This document shows positions 62,501-64,000 of a stretch of 64,000 nucleotides of DNA, piece by piece. This DNA comes from an uncultured Paludibacter sp. (lineage in GTDB: Bacteria > Bacteroidota > Bacteroidia > Bacteroidales > Paludibacteraceae). A program made the position numbers and the translations under genes. The DNA is taken from the NCBI GenBank assembly GCA_937897985.1, contig CALCBD010000005.1:1-64000 (forward strand), given 5' to 3'. Each line of letters starts with the position of its first letter. Positions within the stretch are counted from its first letter, which is position 1. The notes under the pieces were generated by a model. It made no database searches, had not been told where the DNA came from, and saw only the letters and a list, made by a program, of their open reading frames with translations.

Positions 62501-63238
62501 GCCAAAGCGCAATACGAAAACCTAAATATCAGTGGGTCTTTCAACGACAAAGTGACGAATATTTTTGTGCCAAAAAAATACCTTTCCCCACGCTCTCCTT
62601 ACACAACCCTGCAACTGCCACTGCAAGGCATGGGCGACTGGTGTGTCCCACTACGCATTGTGCAGGTAAACGATAGTGGCTTCAGAGCAGTGGCCAAAAA
62701 CGATGTGTTTGAAACGCCATTCGGACTGAAATTCTCTACACCCAATGCCGCTGAAAAACCCAATATCGCTTTTGCATCGTTGTGGGATAACTACCCTGAT
62801 TCTGTTTCTGTTCCGCTTAGCGGTAAGGCCGGTCATGCCTATTTGCTGATGGCGGGTTCAACCAACCACATGCAGAGCCGGATGGTGAACGGATTGGTAA
62901 CCGTGAAATACACCGATGGAACAGAAAGTGTTCTGAAACTGATAAATCCCGAAACCTGGGCACCCATTGAGCGTGATTATTTCACGGATGATTTTTCGTA
63001 TAAAATGAATGCTCCCCGCCCCTATCGGGTAATTCTCAAAACCGGAAAAGTAGCCCGTGATTTGGAAAAAGATATTAAAGGTGATGCTCTTGATGCCCGA
63101 TTAATTGATGGTGGTGGAGCCATTATTCTCGATTTGCCATTGGATATAAACAAAGAACTGAAATCGCTTACCCTCACTACTAAAGCCAACGAAGTGGTGA
63201 TTGGGCTGATGGGAATAACGCTGGAGAGAAATTTTTGA
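59543..63238 (+). CDS. DUF4450-type six-hairpin glycosidase-like protein (copy 2)
   Basis: A 1231-residue exported protein (leader SIKTYLLSLSVILPVYSISI, with a small QNTQNTQ repeat after it). Architecture equals that of the protein at 6243-9614: beta-rich DUF4450 N-terminus (YQPDNGDFVIRNGKNKFNRS), (alpha/alpha)6-like middle (INTPDKYLNAMGGALAVAAD, DADGDGLYDAFACIWASD, QYNGGGVTHSSAYNYF) and beta-rich C-terminus ending VVIGLMGITLE, matched by VVIGLMGVSVW in copy 1. The shared D-x-DGLY, W-x-SD and YNGGG motifs are candidate catalytic elements. No activity is established to my knowledge. It lies after GH78, GH105 and the mutarotase, which suggests a role in rhamnogalacturonan-like glycan breakdown. 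Confidence 0.78.
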   Translation: MIKSLSIKTYLLSLSVILPVYSISINAQNTQNTQSERIIRYQPDNGDFVIRNGKNKFNRSLYGTNTEFRVEAGDVPELALYMPGMGGNLKFALVKGDKAIWIAEAADIETRYRPGSMIYSIADPILGSGKIRLTVLAMCDEEGMMLKLEGTNASEVKLMAVYGGASNEVFRRAGERNVDAADCFFLKAKNCKDNVYELNKNTFSLKFGKNPVIAGGSHLVDKVPDGRVFLGTFPESAVLKIKDVSAAKSPVSLLNSNEEPRLPVLCAEFSLKQKQPFYFSIHNPAKYQQLSYQQLPQLFQNAEKYRESLVSRLSINTPDKYLNAMGGALAVAADGIWQDPSYLHGAISWRVRIPGWRAAYVATALNWLDRAKTHFEAYANSQLTAPASGPVEMDSAMSFGRVKMRIGNSLFSSGYICPNPNSPQLASLSFYDMNLAYIDELLRNIFNTGDLEFAKKMWPTLERHLAWEKRTFDADGDGLYDAFACIWASDALQYNGGGVTHSSAYNYFHNKCAAQLATLIGQNAAPYQQEADKILKAINTRLWLKDKGQYAEFVDALGLKCVHESAGLWTVYHAIDSEIADQFQQYQALRYVDTQIPHIPFKVKGLENEHFHAVTTTNWMPYYWSINNVAPAEQFHTALAYWQGGRNEEAYTLLKSMMMDQQFCGSSPGNFPMLSIYNTASRNESYRDFADVIGIASRTIVEGLIGLRPDAVHGKMTIKPGFPASWDFASFSLPYLDFDFKYSGQKSRYTLTQKREKLLVTVLQIPAKSDKVAALKVNGKPYKYNVLTENVGLPVLEIELPAKAKNSVEITWAGNAIDVQLKEIKTAFSETKTVDMKAQVLAVNDPQSIVSEQKITGSQLQLQLNGVTGERTLFAKLKQGEMTWWQPIHVSLNSAVEMVAGNAEDAENLNLYLKNNSDKVVTGTLTVGKNSGNPFVKALTIQPNSTSELIQVPAQFAVAGTNNVEFIAGNGLVYSEQLVNWALPVQAKAQYENLNISGSFNDKVTNIFVPKKYLSPRSPYTTLQLPLQGMGDWCVPLRIVQVNDSGFRAVAKNDVFETPFGLKFSTPNAAEKPNIAFASLWDNYPDSVSVPLSGKAGHAYLLMAGSTNHMQSRMVNGLVTVKYTDGTESVLKLINPETWAPIERDYFTDDFSYKMNAPRPYRVILKTGKVARDLEKDIKGDALDARLIDGGGAIILDLPLDINKELKSLTLTTKANEVVIGLMGITLERNF

Positions 63239-63414
63239 TACTTCGGAAACTGTAAGCAATTTAATGAACCCGAAATAAATTTAGTTGAAAAAAGAACCTG
63301 ATTCATTTAGGGGTTTCTTCACAGCTAAGTGTCTGCTATATGAAATTTGAAATTATTAAATCGGAATGGTAACCTTATGATTGCTGTTCTCTTAAAACCA
63401 TTATTTCTGAAAAA

Positions 63415-64000
63415 ATGAAAAAAACACTTCAATTCGTGGGTTTTATCTCACTGATTTTAGCATTTGGCAGTTGCCGCGAGCAACTTACAATGGACGACAT
63501 TCTGTCACAACGACCTCCGTATAATGCCAGAAATGTAATGGAGTTCAGAATTCCTTCCGCTCCTAATATCGATAATGATGTGGTACTCGACTTTGTTGCA
63601 CTGCCCACAACAGATGCCACTAAATACCGCAAAGTGTCGTGTATAGATGAAGCCAATAAAACCATTTATATCGATTTTCCATCACACATTACCGATACTG
63701 CAGTGGTTTTTAAGGTAATACTCGGTATTGGTGCGCGTTGTGAACCCGGCAATTTTTCCACTCTGAACCTGAAAGACTCAACAACGCTGAAAGTAATTGC
63801 CGAAAGCGGAAAAACATCGACTTATAAAATTGTCCGACTGCGGAATTATAAGTACACCGACTGTCAGATTTTTACGGCATCAATTCCCAATGTCATCGAC
63901 AAAGTTACCGGTTCTCCGGTGAGAACTTCATTTATGATTGGTTCAAATACAGGTGTTTGGAGTAAACCGTTCGATGCTGTCATCTATCTGCCGAGCACCG
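63415..64000 (+). CDS. Lipoprotein, DUF5018-like, cut by the window end
   Basis: An open frame from ATG 63415 running off the window after 195 codons. Lipobox GSC with Cys20 (MKKTLQFVGFISLILAFGSC). Two stretches, TIYIDFPSHITDTAVVFKVI with ARCEPGNFSTLNLKDSTTLK, and VIAESGKTSTYKIVRLRNYK, resemble the cadherin-like DUF5018-type surface domains (a low-end strand pattern ending in E-x-G-x-x-x-x-Y). It may be a surface glycan-binding protein that goes with a SusC/SusD system further on. The family call is weak; the lipoprotein call is strong. Confidence 0.65.
   Translation, partial: MKKTLQFVGFISLILAFGSCREQLTMDDILSQRPPYNARNVMEFRIPSAPNIDNDVVLDFVALPTTDATKYRKVSCIDEANKTIYIDFPSHITDTAVVFKVILGIGARCEPGNFSTLNLKDSTTLKVIAESGKTSTYKIVRLRNYKYTDCQIFTASIPNVIDKVTGSPVRTSFMIGSNTGVWSKPFDAVIYLPST

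Noticed and set aside
1..64000. tRNA, rRNA, riboswitch or phage genes
   Set aside because: None could be recognised on either strand.

Overview
The window comes from a Bacteroidota genome, most likely a Bacteroidales-type plant- or exopolysaccharide-degrading anaerobe outside the genus Bacteroides. The evidence is a SusC/SusD pair, an ECF sigma factor with a FecR anti-sigma factor, very many exported glycoside hydrolases, almost no Shine-Dalgarno sequences, and two proteins with type IX secretion C-terminal sorting domains. Nearly the whole window is one large polysaccharide utilization locus (PUL). No tRNA, rRNA, CRISPR array or transposase gene is visible.

Layout. 1-5 kb: an AT-rich non-coding stretch with intergenic repeats and terminator hairpins, two paralogous membrane-anchored AraC regulators, and a small PAS/HTH-like protein (all minus strand). 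5.3-34.3 kb: a minus-strand block whose first gene is GH3 (34266), then GH97, a GH31 with a PA14 insert, a second GH31, a stray DUF4143-type ATPase, a beta-helix protein with a PDZ domain, GH29, GH29, GH106, a DUF5703/GH95-like protein, GH29, a DUF4450 protein and an esterase. 34.3-34.7 kb: a divergent intergenic region. 34.7-64 kb: a plus-strand block with a T9SS beta-helix protein, a GH67-like T9SS protein, a beta-helix/CBM protein, GH30, GH95, a GH43/GH117-like propeller, ECF sigma, FecR, SusC, SusD, GH78, GH105, an exported mutarotase, a second DUF4450 protein and the start of a lipoprotein.

How the genes may work together (inference). GH78, GH106 and GH105 point to a rhamnose/uronate backbone such as rhamnogalacturonan. 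The GH31 alpha-xylosidases, GH97, GH3 and up to six L-fucose/L-galactose-type enzymes (three GH29, GH95, DUF5703/GH95-like, GH141-like) point to a heavily fucosylated, xylosylated side-chain system. No sulfatase and no recognisable polysaccharide lyase is present, so a sulfated algal glycan is unlikely. Most enzymes are of exo-acting families; chain-cleaving candidates are the beta-helix proteins, GH30 and the DUF4450 pair. The STN domain on SusC, beside FecR and ECF sigma, indicates trans-envelope signalling control.

Most notable: the susC gene has a one-base frameshift near 51940 that removes the last barrel strands, while an intact C-terminal coding sequence follows in the other frame. Others are a triple 32/33-bp repeat carrying start codons in front of the ATPase gene, a hexanucleotide-type low-complexity insert in GH3, two copies of the uncharacterised DUF4450 enzyme, a PDZ/beta-helix fusion, and a dispersed CGCAAAG-type intergenic repeat family found in at least seven gaps.
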